In this document: positions 63,602-64,000 of the stretch, piece by piece
Position numbering within the stretch: the stretch's first letter is position 1
How the letters are laid out: the number at the start of each line of letters is the position of its first letter
From: Acidovorax sp. Leaf160
Lineage (GTDB): Bacteria; Pseudomonadota; Gammaproteobacteria; Burkholderiales; Burkholderiaceae_C
Length of the DNA: 64,000 nucleotides
Direction of reading: 5' to 3'
Assembly (NCBI RefSeq): GCF_001424265.1
Contig: NZ_LMOV01000024.1
Span: 186,001-250,000, forward strand
The notes under the pieces: model-generated
The model's database searches: none
What the model saw: the letters and a program-made list of their open reading frames with translations, nothing else
What the model was told of the DNA's origin: nothing
Position numbers and translations under genes: made by a program

Positions 63602-64000
63602 ATGAAGGCCGTACAGCAGGAAATCGACGAGCGGACCAACCTCACCGGAACCAACAAGTTCGAGCTGCTGCTGTTCCGCCTCGGGCAGGACGAGGCGCTG
63701 GGCAAGTCCGAGCTGTTCGGTATTAACGTGTTCAAGATCCGCGAGATCGTGGCCATGCCCAACATCACGCCCATCGCTGGCTCCACACCGCATTCGCTGG
63801 GCGTGGTCAACCTGCGCGGGCAGATCATCCCGGTGCTGGACCTGCCCTCCATCGTGGGCTGCAAGCCGCAGACCGGCCTGAACATCATGCTGGTGACGGA
63901 ATACGCGCGCACCACGCAGGCGTTCGCCGTCGAGTCGGTGGAAGACATCGTGCGGCTGGACTGGAAGCAGGTGCTGTCGGCCGAGAGCAGCGGCACGGGC
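63602..64000 (+). CDS. cheV: CheV-type chemotaxis coupling protein, N-terminal part (runs off the right edge)
   Basis: 133 residues are visible, all of a CheW-like domain (FELLLFRLGQDEALGKSELF, GINVFKIREIVAMPNITPIA, LGVVNLRGQIIPVLDLPSIV). The first 15 residues (MKAVQQEIDERTNLTG) are the usual CheV start and not CheW. A C-terminal receiver domain is expected beyond 64000. CheV links receptors to CheA and its receiver aids adaptation. AAGGAAA precedes the ATG. Confidence 0.88.
   Translation, partial: MKAVQQEIDERTNLTGTNKFELLLFRLGQDEALGKSELFGINVFKIREIVAMPNITPIAGSTPHSLGVVNLRGQIIPVLDLPSIVGCKPQTGLNIMLVTEYARTTQAFAVESVEDIVRLDWKQVLSAESSGTG

Overview
The window is high-GC, tightly packed chromosomal DNA that looks like a Comamonadaceae betaproteobacterium of the Acidovorax type. 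The basis is the protein set (PpsA/PpsR, FlhDC as flagellar master regulator, hemCDXY, GcdH with a class III CoA-transferase, long MCPs) and a dispersed intergenic repeat (GCTAT...ATAGC followed by a GCGCTGGAGG-like arm) that I recall from that family. No database search was possible, so species is not assigned. No rRNA, CRISPR array, intact insertion sequence or phage gene was seen. There is one tRNA (Leu, CAA).

Layout. 1-5 kb: ppsA (cut by the window edge), divergent from its regulator ppsR, then tsaD and a lone branched-chain-type binding lipoprotein. 5.2-9.3 kb: nitrate uptake, with the ANTAR antiterminator nasT, a leader carrying a sigma-54 promoter, two hexaloop hairpins and a terminator, then nrtA-nrtB-nrtD. 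9.4-14.9 kb (minus strand): a compact chemosensory-like operon made of a membrane Hpt kinase without a CheW domain, a receptor-like signalling protein without a sensor, two CheX/CheC-like proteins and a CheY. The nrtD 3' end flanks this block as direct repeats: the intact end on one side and a decayed copy on the other. The decayed copy leads into the wreck of a large LysM/RHS-type toxin-like gene (15.2-16.0 kb). 16-23 kb: CBS protein, DUF937 protein, an Aer-like receptor below a perfect FNR box, glutaminase, and a BaeSR-like two-component system divergent from a three-gene RND efflux operon (22.9-29.1 kb).

29-36 kb: ahpC and ahpF separated by a strong terminator, bacterioferritin, flhDC, and a pair of lipoproteins of which one is FlgO-like. 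35-47 kb: an AI-2E family permease, a YccS-like membrane protein, ppc, and the heme genes hemC-hemD-hemX-hemY. 47-54 kb: a VOC-fold protein, valS with a hairpin leader, galU, a TusA-like protein, a NUDIX hydrolase, cysM and tRNA-Leu. 54-64 kb: a LOV-domain hybrid kinase (putative blue-light sensor), a 30-residue membrane peptide, a LysR regulator divergent from gcdH and a CoA-transferase (glutarate/glutaryl-CoA breakdown), a PQQ glucose dehydrogenase, and cheV cut by the right edge.

A recurring theme is repeat DNA inside genes. A roughly 59-bp element lies in the same reading frame in both ppc and valS. The palindromic intergenic repeat has in-frame copies in nrtB and hemD. Start sites were chosen from Shine-Dalgarno sequences and family N-termini. 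Domain and identity statements are by eye.
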